Positions 1 through 6,526 of a stretch of 16,168 nucleotides of DNA are shown piece after piece. The DNA is from COMBO-56-21 sp041494275. Lineage in GTDB: Archaea; Thermoplasmatota; Thermoplasmata; UBA10834. The stretch spans positions 1 through 16,168 of the forward strand of contig JBGQAM010000038.1 in the NCBI GenBank assembly GCA_041494275.1. Direction: 5' to 3'. Every line of letters begins with the position of its first letter. Positions within the stretch are counted from its first letter, which is position 1. A program made the position numbers and the translations under genes. The notes beneath the pieces are model-generated. The model was not told the origin of the DNA and searched no databases. It saw nothing but the letters and a program-made list of their open reading frames with translations.

Positions 1-1
1 G

Positions 2-205
2 CCCGACGTTGAACCCAACGGCATCGTTGACATACCTTACGATCTAGATGGGACTGCAAGCGCGAGAGACAACTTCCCTCTGACCGCTCTACCTGCCGCG
101 CCTCCGGAACCGATTCCTGAGTTCGGCACCATAGCACCGATGGTCGTTGTTTCGGCGTTCGTCCTGCTCGTTTGTGGGCTCAGATTCGTTCGAAAGAAGA
201 ACTGA
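2..205 (+). CDS. C-terminal fragment of a secreted beta-helix-like surface protein with PEF-type membrane anchor (partial)
   Basis: An open frame enters from the left edge and stops with TGA at 203-205, giving the last 67 residues of a larger protein. The fragment contains NGIVDIPYDLDG followed by a DNFPL motif, which resembles the repeat unit of NosD-type right-handed beta-helix surface proteins (a D-x-PY stretch followed by D-N-Y/F-P-L). A Pro/Glu-rich linker follows, then PEF, a hydrophobic stretch of about 20 residues and a final RFVRKKN. PEF, one helix and a basic tail are the layout of archaeal PEF-CTERM or similar C-terminal anchors, recognised by archaeosortase-like systems in some archaea. 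The protein is therefore probably exported and anchored on the outside of the cell. The catalytic or binding part lies outside the window, so the function is not known. The stop is about 60 nt before the next gene. Confidence 0.7.
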   Translation, partial: PDVEPNGIVDIPYDLDGTASARDNFPLTALPAAPPEPIPEFGTIAPMVVVSAFVLLVCGLRFVRKKN

Positions 206-221
206 CACGATACGTCAAAAT

Positions 222-230
222 CTACATAAG
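222..230 (+). promoter_or_regulatory. Weak TATA-like box for the superoxide dismutase gene
   Basis: CTACATAAG, preceded by an A-rich stretch (CAAAA), lies about 40 nt before the GTG start at 268. A start of transcription near 252-256 would leave a short leader carrying the GGAGGG motif at 257-262. The match to an archaeal TATA box is poor. Confidence 0.3.
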
Positions 231-267
231 CCCGCAGTCAGTCCTCGGTAGCACGCGGAGGGAAAAA

Positions 268-879
268 GTGGACGAAGTGAAGACATTCAGTCTCCCGAAA
301 CTAGCATATGGATACGCGGACCTCAAGCCGTTCATATCTGAGGAACAGCTGAAGATACACTACGAGAAGCACCACCAGGGCTATGTCAACGGCGCGAACA
401 ACATACTCGCCAAGATTGACAAGGCTAGGGCGGAAGGCGCGGACTTCGATGTGAAGTCGACGCTCAAGGAGTTGTCGTGGAACATCGGCGGTCACGTTCT
501 ACACTCTCTGTTCTGGGGCAACCTGGCACCGAAGGGCAAGGGTGGCGACAAGCCAGGCGGAAAGCTAGCTGACTGGCTCGTGAAGGAGTTCGGCACGCTC
601 GACCGGTTCAAGAAGGAGTTCACAGCCGCTGCGAACAGCGTCGAAGGATCGGGATGGGCAGCGCTCGCATTGGGCTCACAGACGACCAGACCATACATCA
701 TGCAGATCGAGAAGCACAACGTGAACGTGATGCCGACCTACACTATTCTGATGGTCGTTGACGTCTTCGAGCACGCATATTACATCGATTACAAGAACGA
801 CCGCGCGAAGTTTGTCGATGCCTTCTGGAACATCGTCAACTGGGATGCGGTCGGCAAGAGACTGGACGCGCATACTTGA
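268..879 (+). CDS. sod: Superoxide dismutase, Fe/Mn family
   Basis: This 203-residue protein converts superoxide to oxygen and hydrogen peroxide in the cytoplasm. It matches the Fe/Mn superoxide dismutase family along its full length: SLPKLAYGYADLKPFIS at the N-terminus, the helix IHYEKHHQGYV with metal ligand H31, GGHVLHSLFW with ligand H79, and DVFEHAYYIDY with ligands D165 and H169, followed by the usual FWNIVNWD close. GHxLHxxxW in place of the bacterial pattern is typical of archaeal enzymes. The usual DVWEHA has F in place of W. GTG at 268 is chosen because GGAGGG at 257-262 sits 5 nt upstream and the family normally begins just before this point; an in-frame ATG at 172 would add 32 unrelated residues overlapping the preceding gene. 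The metal (Fe, Mn or either) cannot be decided from sequence. It probably has its own promoter and ends tail-to-tail with the next gene. Confidence 0.95.
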   Translation: MDEVKTFSLPKLAYGYADLKPFISEEQLKIHYEKHHQGYVNGANNILAKIDKARAEGADFDVKSTLKELSWNIGGHVLHSLFWGNLAPKGKGGDKPGGKLADWLVKEFGTLDRFKKEFTAAANSVEGSGWAALALGSQTTRPYIMQIEKHNVNVMPTYTILMVVDVFEHAYYIDYKNDRAKFVDAFWNIVNWDAVGKRLDAHT

Positions 880-908
880 GTCGACCGATTTGAAACCCCT
901 TTCTGTTC

Positions 909-1217
909 TTATCCAATGAGCAGTAGCAGGAGAATCGTAGCGCATACGATTAATGCGCCCGCAAGGAATGGCGGAACAAGAGACATGACTGTCAATCTCT
1001 CTTTTCCGTTGGTCGGGAAGAGCTCTATTCTGTAGTTGAAGCCGCAATGTGGGCACAGGGTGAAGTAGATCTTCTGGTCGATGATCTTACCACAAGAAAC
1101 GCAACCTCTCGGATCTGCACTTCTTCCATCCCCCGGAGCTGGTTTCAGTCCTTTCCCGCAGGAGCTGCAGAACCGAGCCCACTCAGGGTTCTCGCCGAGG
1201 CAATGCGGGCAATTCAA
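909..1217 (-). CDS. Small membrane protein with two zinc ribbons
   Basis: The 102-residue product has two CxxC...CxxC zinc-ribbon modules: C3, C6, C17, C20 and C39, C42, C55, C58. One hydrophobic helix follows at about residues 79-101, running to the C-terminus. The start is TTG at 1217-1215, with an excellent GGAGG 6 nt before it; no ATG or GTG lies near. The design (cytoplasmic zinc modules tethered by a single helix) is common among uncharacterised archaeal proteins, where the zinc ribbons may bind nucleic acid or protein partners. No function can be assigned. It is convergent with the dismutase gene (29 nt between stops) and divergent from the MttB-family gene. Confidence 0.8.
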   Translation of the reverse strand: MNCPHCLGENPEWARFCSSCGKGLKPAPGDGRSADPRGCVSCGKIIDQKIYFTLCPHCGFNYRIELFPTNGKERLTVMSLVPPFLAGALIVCATILLLLLIG

Positions 1218-1306
1218 TCCTCTCTCCTCCGCGAATCAATCCACGCTCATTCCTTAAGCTTCTTACCAATTCCTGGCTTTCTTGAGAAGCACGTGCTCAG
1301 AAACCC

Positions 1307-1312
1307 TTATAG
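1307..1312 (+). promoter_or_regulatory. TATA-like box for the MttB-family gene
   Basis: TTATAG, preceded by AAACCC, lies about 55 nt before the ATG at 1363 and 40 nt before its GGAGGG motif. Initiation about 25 nt downstream (near 1335) would give a leader of roughly 28 nt. This also argues against a TTG start at 1318, which would fall upstream of the predicted transcript start. Confidence 0.45.
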
Positions 1313-1362
1313 AGTAGTTGTCCATCCACCGTTCGCCTAGGCCAAAGTTGGAGGGATGTCGG

Positions 1363-2802
1363 ATGGCGGTTGCGCGTTTGAAGTTCTTCGACAAGGACGA
1401 GGAAGAGCTGGTGCACGAACAGAGTCTCAGATGCCTCGAGAGGATCGGAGTCATGGTCAAGAGCGAGTCCGTTCTCAAGATGCTGGAGCGTGCGGGCGCG
1501 ACCGTCGACTACAAGAAAGGGGTCGCGAAGCTCTCCGAGAACATGATCATTGAGGCGGTCAAGAAAGCACCGAAGCGAATTAAACTCGGCGCGAGGAACC
1601 CAGAGCATGATAAGGAGATCCCCGTCGAGACCTACCCTCTGATGGCCACGACTGGACTCGCGGTCTACACTCATGACCTTGATACTGGAAAGCCGCGATC
1701 TACGACGAATAAAGACCTCGCGAACTTCTCGAAGGTCGCTGACGCTGTGAAAGGCGTGGACATCTGCTGGACCTCTGTGACCGCCGGAGACGTCCCTCAA
1801 GAAGCACTCGCATTGAATTCGCTGTGGACGGTTCTGCAGAACAACACGAAGCACATCCATGTCGTCCCTGCGACGCACGGCGTTGAGGACGCTCGCAAGC
1901 AGGTCGAGCTCGCCTCCATGGTCGCAGGGGGACCAGAACAGCTGAGAAAGAAACCACTCTTCTCGGTCATCAGCTGCTCGATCGCACCTCTCTGCTTCGA
2001 GAAGGCGGAGATCGAGGCGCAGGCGGAGTTCGCCAAGGCTGGCATACCCGTAATATCCATGTCTATGTCGATCTCAGGCCTCTCATCGCCGGTCACGATG
2101 GCTGGTACCTTGGAGAACATCAACGCGGAGAACCTCGCGAGTCTGGTGATCTCTCAGACATCCTCCCCGGGAGCGCCGTTCGTGTACAGCTCGGAGTCCG
2201 CCCCGATGGACATGATGACGGGCGTGATGGACTACAATGCGTACCATCTTCCGCTGATCTCTGCCGGTGCTGCTCAGATGGCGAAGCGGTACGGTCTGCC
2301 GTGCCACACGTCCAGCTGGGGATTCGAGACCAAGGAGCCCGGCATACAGGCGTCCATAAGCGAATCCTTGGGAGTCATGTTGAACACTTTCTCCGGATCC
2401 GACATGATGTCCGGTGCGGGCAGCCTCGACCACGCGAAGGGTGCTGGCCTCGAGCAGCTCGTCCTCGACTCATATGTCTGGCAAGATATCCGGACCTTCA
2501 TGCACAAGTTCCTTGTGAGCAAGGACAAGATTGCACTCGATGTCATAGAGGCGGTCGGCCACGGGGGCACATTCCTGAAGCACCCGCACACCATCAAGAA
2601 TTTCAGAGGAGAGCTGCTGCCGCGCGACATGAGCAAGCGGCATTGGCAAGCGACGCTCTCGACTTCTATGACGAAGGAGACCCGCGAGATCGCGAAGCAG
2701 ATATTGAGGGAGCACAAGGTCGAGCAATTGTCGGCAGATGTAGTGAAGAAGGGCAACGTTCTGGTCAAGGAATACGAGCGTTTGGTCGCAAAGAAGGGGT
2801 AA
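1363..2802 (+). CDS. MttB-family methyltransferase homologue, non-pyrrolysine type
   Basis: The 479-residue protein belongs to the trimethylamine methyltransferase (MttB) family, TIM-barrel enzymes that move a methyl group from a methylated amine to a corrinoid protein. Family signs are the N-terminal helical region (EQSLRCLERIGVMV), the GLAVYTHDLDTGKPR segment, SGLSSPVTMAGTLE, and the C-terminal GHGGTFLKHPHT region. True MttB has pyrrolysine encoded by in-frame TAG near residue 334. No in-frame TAG exists here, and the equivalent region (about W319 to Q329, GFETKEPGIQ) carries ordinary residues, so it belongs to the widespread non-Pyl group that includes glycine betaine demethylases (MtgB). 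Its substrate cannot be read from the sequence. ATG at 1363 is preferred because GGAGGG at 1350-1355 lies 7 nt upstream. No corrinoid protein gene (MttC/MtgC type) is adjacent. Confidence 0.88.
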   Translation: MAVARLKFFDKDEEELVHEQSLRCLERIGVMVKSESVLKMLERAGATVDYKKGVAKLSENMIIEAVKKAPKRIKLGARNPEHDKEIPVETYPLMATTGLAVYTHDLDTGKPRSTTNKDLANFSKVADAVKGVDICWTSVTAGDVPQEALALNSLWTVLQNNTKHIHVVPATHGVEDARKQVELASMVAGGPEQLRKKPLFSVISCSIAPLCFEKAEIEAQAEFAKAGIPVISMSMSISGLSSPVTMAGTLENINAENLASLVISQTSSPGAPFVYSSESAPMDMMTGVMDYNAYHLPLISAGAAQMAKRYGLPCHTSSWGFETKEPGIQASISESLGVMLNTFSGSDMMSGAGSLDHAKGAGLEQLVLDSYVWQDIRTFMHKFLVSKDKIALDVIEAVGHGGTFLKHPHTIKNFRGELLPRDMSKRHWQATLSTSMTKETREIAKQILREHKVEQLSADVVKKGNVLVKEYERLVAKKG

Positions 2803-2813
2803 TTCAGGGAACA

Positions 2814-2834
2814 ACACTAATAGGCGGATAGTGT
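2814..2834. other. Short inverted repeat after the MttB-family gene
   Basis: ACACTA (2814-2819) and TAGTGT (2829-2834) can form a 6-bp stem with a 9-nt loop. A competing pair, GAACAAC (2809-2815) with GTTGTTC (2852-2858), overlaps it. Neither is followed by a T tract, so a terminator role is unproven; either could act as a 3' end structure or an operator for the next gene. Confidence 0.35.
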
Positions 2835-2910
2835 AACTCCTGTCCTGTAGAGTTGTTCGCGATTGTTCTTTAGAGTGAGAGAGACAGATGTAGCGCGATA
2901 CTCGCGCAGG

Positions 2911-3579
2911 ATGGGACTGAGACTTGAGGATCAGATAGTAAACCCGCGTTGCGACCTCCCCAGTTCCACTTTCCGATGGCTGGTCTTTCCATTTGCCTCA
3001 GTTTCCGTACTGGTGATCCTGGTCACGTTGTTCCTGATGTCGATGGAGCGCGGCGGCTGGTCCTGGTCGAGCTGGACATACGCGTTCTCGTTCGTGATTA
3101 TGGTCCCGCTCATCGCCCTCGAGATCAAGCGTAAGGCGGTCATCACGGGCGGTGCGATTATCCTTCTGTTCTTCATGGTATTAATCGATGCTGGAATGCC
3201 AGGATACTTCGGGTACAGTCCCTCGGATTTCAACTGGTATGACAACTGGGCTCACTATCTTGGCACGCTGGGTCTCACGATGTTCTTCTGGTCGTTCCTA
3301 TGCTGGACCGTGAGCCCTACCGGTCCGCCGAAGACCAATGGTCGAAGGAAGTTCCTTCTGACGATCGTGACTATGGTGATCATCTCGTTCTTCTTCGAAT
3401 TCACTGAGTTCTTCACGGACGCTATCTTCGGCTGGACCAACTTCCATCCGGGTGTGGACACCATGGGCGATCTGATATTCGATTTCGCAGGAGTCATCAC
3501 CGCAGCTCTGGTCATTGCCAGGCACAGGACGAGCGTTCTCAGGATACCGTTCTGGCATTGGCAGCCGTCAGCTGCCTGA
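2911..3579 (+). CDS. Six-helix membrane protein, YjdF/DUF2238-like
   Basis: The product is a 222-residue integral membrane protein with helices at about 23-44, 55-71, 77-95, 116-134, 148-165 and 188-203. Conserved-looking polar motifs sit in the second half: YDNWAHYLGTLG at 110-121, FEFTEFFTD at 162-170 and DTMGDLIFDFAGV at 183-195. These resemble the pattern of the YjdF/DUF2238 family (D-x-x-x-H, E-x-x-E and D-x-x-x-D-x-x-x-D in consecutive helices), so a bound metal or proton-linked role is conceivable, but no function is established. The start is uncertain: ATG at 2911 has only a weak AGG upstream, GTG at 2875 is also in frame, and TTG at 2863 is a poorer choice. It ends with TGA directly abutting the stop codon of the convergent dehydrogenase gene. 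Confidence 0.75.
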   Translation: MGLRLEDQIVNPRCDLPSSTFRWLVFPFASVSVLVILVTLFLMSMERGGWSWSSWTYAFSFVIMVPLIALEIKRKAVITGGAIILLFFMVLIDAGMPGYFGYSPSDFNWYDNWAHYLGTLGLTMFFWSFLCWTVSPTGPPKTNGRRKFLLTIVTMVIISFFFEFTEFFTDAIFGWTNFHPGVDTMGDLIFDFAGVITAALVIARHRTSVLRIPFWHWQPSAA

Positions 3580-4677
3580 TTAGTAGGCTCCTCTCTCCAC
3601 TCTGTCGATGGCCTCCAAGACATCAGACGGCCTCATCTTGTCAGGCATGTTCTTGCTGTTGACATCTTTCTCGGCCGCGTGCTCGGCAGCAATCCTCAGT
3701 GCGGATTTCGACGGCTCCCCAAAGTACTTCAGCCTGGTCGGGAGGCCGACCCTGTCGCACCACGAGACGAGGTGTCTAACATCATCTCTCGGCCTATTCT
3801 CATAGACGGCCTGGACGATCGTCGTATAGGCTACAATCTCGCCGTGTTCTCCTCTGACTTGTCCCGTTCGCGTGAGGCCGTTGTGGAGAGCGTGAGCAAG
3901 GGCACAGCCCGTGTTTTCAAAGGCCATGGCCGATGACAGTTTCACGGCTTCGATGACCTCGTCTACCTCGTGCGAGTGAATGCCGTTCTTGATGTCCACA
4001 ACTGCTTTTTGGCCATGTTCCATCAGGCTGCGGTAGCAGGAATCTGCCAGGGCGAGCGCCGCGGCCGGGGGAACATTCGCGTCCTTCCTCTTTTCTCTAG
4101 CCTTTGCGAACGCCTCCGCCTCGAACTTCGTGGACAGGGCATCTCCCATTCCCCAGATCAGAAACTTGACAGGAGCTCTCGCGATGATCTCCGTGTCCTC
4201 GATCACGACGGCTGGATTCCTGGGGAGCACGAGCGTCTCGAGGTATCTGTGGTCCTCCGCGTAGACGACTGATTCTGCACTCGCATCTGCGTTGGTCGCA
4301 CACTGCGTTCCCACCGAGATGGCTGGAATCTTCATCTTCCATGCGACGGCTTTCGCAGTATCGATCGCCCGTCCCCCTCCCACACCCACCACGAAGTGCG
4401 CCTTGGTGTGCCTGCCCTCCTCAGTTAGGCGATTGATGGTCGCATGAGTGCAATCCTTGACCGCGTCTCTCCACCCTACGACCTCTATGCCGTTCGAAAC
4501 GAGCGACTTCTTGATCCTGTCTCCTGCCACTTCTAGCGCAGTCGACCCGCCGACAACGTAGGCCTTGTCTCCGAAGGTGAACGCCTTCTGGCCGAGGTAG
4601 TAGATGGCTCCTTTGCCCTGAAGATAGATTGAGGGGGTGACCATCTTCCGAATCATGATTCTGTCGAATTTGTCCAT
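3580..4677 (-). CDS. gldA: GldA-family glycerol dehydrogenase (NAD-, metal-dependent)
   Basis: The 365-residue protein fits the type III iron/zinc alcohol dehydrogenases and is closest to glycerol dehydrogenase, which oxidises glycerol to dihydroxyacetone with NAD. Visible motifs are the N-terminal YLQGKGAIYYLG, the nucleotide loop GVGGGRAIDTAK (98-109), LPRNPAVVIEDTEII, and metal ligands D179 (GMGDAL), H262 (AHALHNG) and H278 (GEHGE). The 83-residue D-H spacing equals that of bacterial GldA. Archaeal glycerol-1-phosphate dehydrogenase is related, but the FENTGCALAHALHNGLT block is GldA-like. One oddity: aligned without gaps to the STDAPTSALSV segment of GldA, the substrate-side Asp is Asn (N129), so the true substrate may differ. 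ATG at 4677 lacks a strong SD; a second ATG seven codons later is possible. It is transcribed away from the ArsM-like gene. Confidence 0.85.
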   Translation of the reverse strand: MDKFDRIMIRKMVTPSIYLQGKGAIYYLGQKAFTFGDKAYVVGGSTALEVAGDRIKKSLVSNGIEVVGWRDAVKDCTHATINRLTEEGRHTKAHFVVGVGGGRAIDTAKAVAWKMKIPAISVGTQCATNADASAESVVYAEDHRYLETLVLPRNPAVVIEDTEIIARAPVKFLIWGMGDALSTKFEAEAFAKAREKRKDANVPPAAALALADSCYRSLMEHGQKAVVDIKNGIHSHEVDEVIEAVKLSSAMAFENTGCALAHALHNGLTRTGQVRGEHGEIVAYTTIVQAVYENRPRDDVRHLVSWCDRVGLPTRLKYFGEPSKSALRIAAEHAAEKDVNSKNMPDKMRPSDVLEAIDRVERGAY

Positions 4678-4735
4678 GGAAAGCCCTGACCCTTTTCACT
4701 TCTAGAAGACTGCAATAGTGCAACCATTGCGGGGT

Positions 4736-4743
4736 AATTTAAA
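4736..4743 (-). promoter_or_regulatory. TATA-like element in the divergent gldA / methyltransferase intergenic region
   Basis: AATTTAAA lies 59 nt upstream of the dehydrogenase ATG on the minus strand and 53 nt upstream of the TTG start of the methyltransferase on the plus strand. The TTTAAA core is self-complementary, so it could serve either or both directions. A 10-bp palindrome CTTCTAGAAG (4699-4708) lies between it and the dehydrogenase start, where a regulator could bind. Confidence 0.45.
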
Positions 4744-4796
4744 CTAACTACCTATGCGATACCATCTGTGCAATATCCGAAATCGAGGGAATCGAA

Positions 4797-5519
4797 TTGC
4801 CGAAGAATTCCGCATGTCCGGGGTCGAGCCCGAAATCTCTAAAGGAGAAGACCAGAGCGAAGTATGACGATCAGTGGAGTGGCCAAGACGAGAAGGCCGC
4901 ATCTGACCGAAGGAAGGCCCTCTCGATGGTGGCAGATCCGCTATTGTCCATGGTGCACCCGCTCACCGACAAAGTAGTGGTTGATCTCGGGATTGGGACG
5001 GGATGCCTCGCGTTCAGAGCGATGGAACTCTGTCCGCCGAGGATTCTGATAGGTGTGGATTTCTCCTCCCCTGGACTGTGCGTGTCCCGGTGCATCTCGA
5101 AGCACACCAGGTTCAAGGAAATGGACATCGAGCTTGTGAGAGCAGACCTGGAACGCCTGCCTATATCCAACAAGACGGTCGATGTCGTTTTGAGCCAAGC
5201 GACGATCAATCTCCTGCCGGACAAGGCAGCTGCGATGCGTGAGATAGCTCGCATTTCCAAGCCCGGTGCAAGGATCGCCATCTCGGACGCTTTCAGAACG
5301 ACAAGAGCCGGGGATGATGAATCCTGGGAACAGTGTATTGGCGGGACCGTGACCGTGAGTGAATTCTCTGCCCACGCATCAGCTGCGGGGCTGATCATCA
5401 CAGGCCAGATCGATCTCACTCAACAGGTTAAGATGCTCGTTTCGAGCAAGAAGTGGGATTGGCCCGAGTTCATCGAATACAACATGGACTATAGAGGATT
5501 CCTCTTGCTGAGAAGCTGA
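4797..5519 (+). CDS. SAM-dependent methyltransferase, ArsM/UbiE-like class I
   Basis: This 240-residue protein has a class I Rossmann methyltransferase fold: motif I DLGIGTG (63-69), an acidic residue ending strand 2 (D88), ADLERLPI (116-123), and VLSQATINLLPDK (131-143). The NLLPDK block followed by a late CIGG motif (C180) recalls arsenite methyltransferases, which have SNCVINLSPDK and a cysteine in the same place. ArsM needs three cysteines to bind As(III); only C180 has an obvious counterpart here, so arsenic methylation is doubtful and another small substrate is as likely. The start is TTG at 4797 with GAGGGA at 4785-4790, 6 nt upstream; no better start is nearby. The gene is divergent from the dehydrogenase and convergent with the radical SAM gene, with 8 nt between stops. 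It is probably monocistronic. Confidence 0.82.
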   Translation: MPKNSACPGSSPKSLKEKTRAKYDDQWSGQDEKAASDRRKALSMVADPLLSMVHPLTDKVVVDLGIGTGCLAFRAMELCPPRILIGVDFSSPGLCVSRCISKHTRFKEMDIELVRADLERLPISNKTVDVVLSQATINLLPDKAAAMREIARISKPGARIAISDAFRTTRAGDDESWEQCIGGTVTVSEFSAHASAAGLIITGQIDLTQQVKMLVSSKKWDWPEFIEYNMDYRGFLLLRS

Positions 5520-5527
5520 GAAGACAG

Positions 5528-6526
5528 TCACAGCTGTCCAGTGTTCGAGCTCATACTGTAGCGTTCGAGGTCGTAGCCACTGCTAGGTCTGGTCTCAGCC
5601 TTGAGAGCCCTCTGGATGTACTGTCCGCAGTTGCTGCCGATTCTATTCTCTTCCAGCTCCCCGATGCTCAGAATCACCTCGAAACCTTCGCGCCTGAAGG
5701 AGCTGACAAGTTCCTCTGAAGAGCTCAAGTCTTGCGGATCGATGGCCGAAGCCAGCGACTCCTCCGCTGATCTGACAGTCGGGTTCAGAGGTGTCAGTTT
5801 GATGAGGAATCGAGATGGCTCGAAATGCTTTCGGATGACCTCGGGATCGATCGGGTATCCCACTGCTGGAGCGAAGTTGAGTGTTACCTTCTTGTCTCCA
5901 TTCTCCGGTCTGGCGAATCCTCTGCAATATTCCGCAATCTTCTCCATCGACCATTTCTTGACCGGGATCAGCTCGTCCCGCTTCACCTGATCCGTCGTGT
6001 GAATCGAAAACTGCAGCTGGAACCTTCCTCCCGGGTAGTATCGGTCTTTCACAGCCACTAGCTTCTTGAAGAATGATTCGGCCACAGGCGTGCTCGGAGC
6101 GACAGTTGAGAGAGAGACATTCAAACCGGGAGCGTCGTACACTTCAGGAATGCGTGTCATAGCGTCCAGCACTGAATGGTTCAGAGATGGTTCTCCCATC
6201 CTGGCGAACTGTATCTTGAACTTCGGTATCGGGATGCTGCCGTCCGGATATCTTCTTCGGACCATGTAGTCAATCTGAGAAAGGATCTCGTCCGCAGTGA
6301 GTCGCCCGCTGAAACCTCCGCCGGCGTCGCACATCTTGCATTTGATCGGGCAGCCGAACATCGATGAAACGATCAGGACCCACTTCTTGTCGCGCGGCAA
6401 CGGAGGTTGGACAGACTCGACGAACTCCACTAGATGCTCTTGCTGGGAGTCCGAATCCTCCTCGCGCATGCGCGCAACATAGACCCTCGCGATGTCTTCG
6501 TTCCCATATTCCGCGATGACCTTCAT
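5528..6526 (-). CDS. RlmN-like radical SAM protein
   Basis: The 332-residue protein carries the radical SAM cluster motif CPIKCKMC (C59, C63, C66), which binds a 4Fe-4S cluster and cleaves S-adenosylmethionine. The surrounding text is RlmN-like: VSS-x-x-GCP before the cluster, GFSGRLTADEILSQ after it, ARMGEPSLN (in place of the MGMGEP-like motif), SLSTVAP, and a C-terminal SNCGQ whose C300 matches the methyl-carrying cysteine of RlmN/Cfr enzymes. RlmN methylates adenosine 2503 of 23S rRNA. The upstream catalytic cysteine of RlmN (LCVSSQ) is I52 here, so the same chemistry is unlikely. ATG at 6526 overlaps the TGA of the flavoprotein gene (ATGA), with a purine-rich SD region (GGGAGGCGGAAGGG) before it, so it is translationally coupled as the last gene of a three-gene operon. 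A longer N-terminal reading inside the flavoprotein gene is rejected. Confidence 0.87.
   Translation of the reverse strand: MKVIAEYGNEDIARVYVARMREEDSDSQQEHLVEFVESVQPPLPRDKKWVLIVSSMFGCPIKCKMCDAGGGFSGRLTADEILSQIDYMVRRRYPDGSIPIPKFKIQFARMGEPSLNHSVLDAMTRIPEVYDAPGLNVSLSTVAPSTPVAESFFKKLVAVKDRYYPGGRFQLQFSIHTTDQVKRDELIPVKKWSMEKIAEYCRGFARPENGDKKVTLNFAPAVGYPIDPEVIRKHFEPSRFLIKLTPLNPTVRSAEESLASAIDPQDLSSSEELVSSFRREGFEVILSIGELEENRIGSNCGQYIQRALKAETRPSSGYDLERYSMSSNTGQL

Noticed and set aside
1363..2802. Pyrrolysine-containing trimethylamine methyltransferase
   Set aside because: No in-frame TAG is present, and the protein is full length with ordinary residues at the expected Pyl region.
3580..4677. Glycerol-1-phosphate dehydrogenase (EgsA) for the archaeal lipid backbone
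   Set aside because: Same superfamily, but the LPRNPAVVIEDTEII, GMGDAL and AHALHNG blocks and their spacing follow glycerol dehydrogenase.
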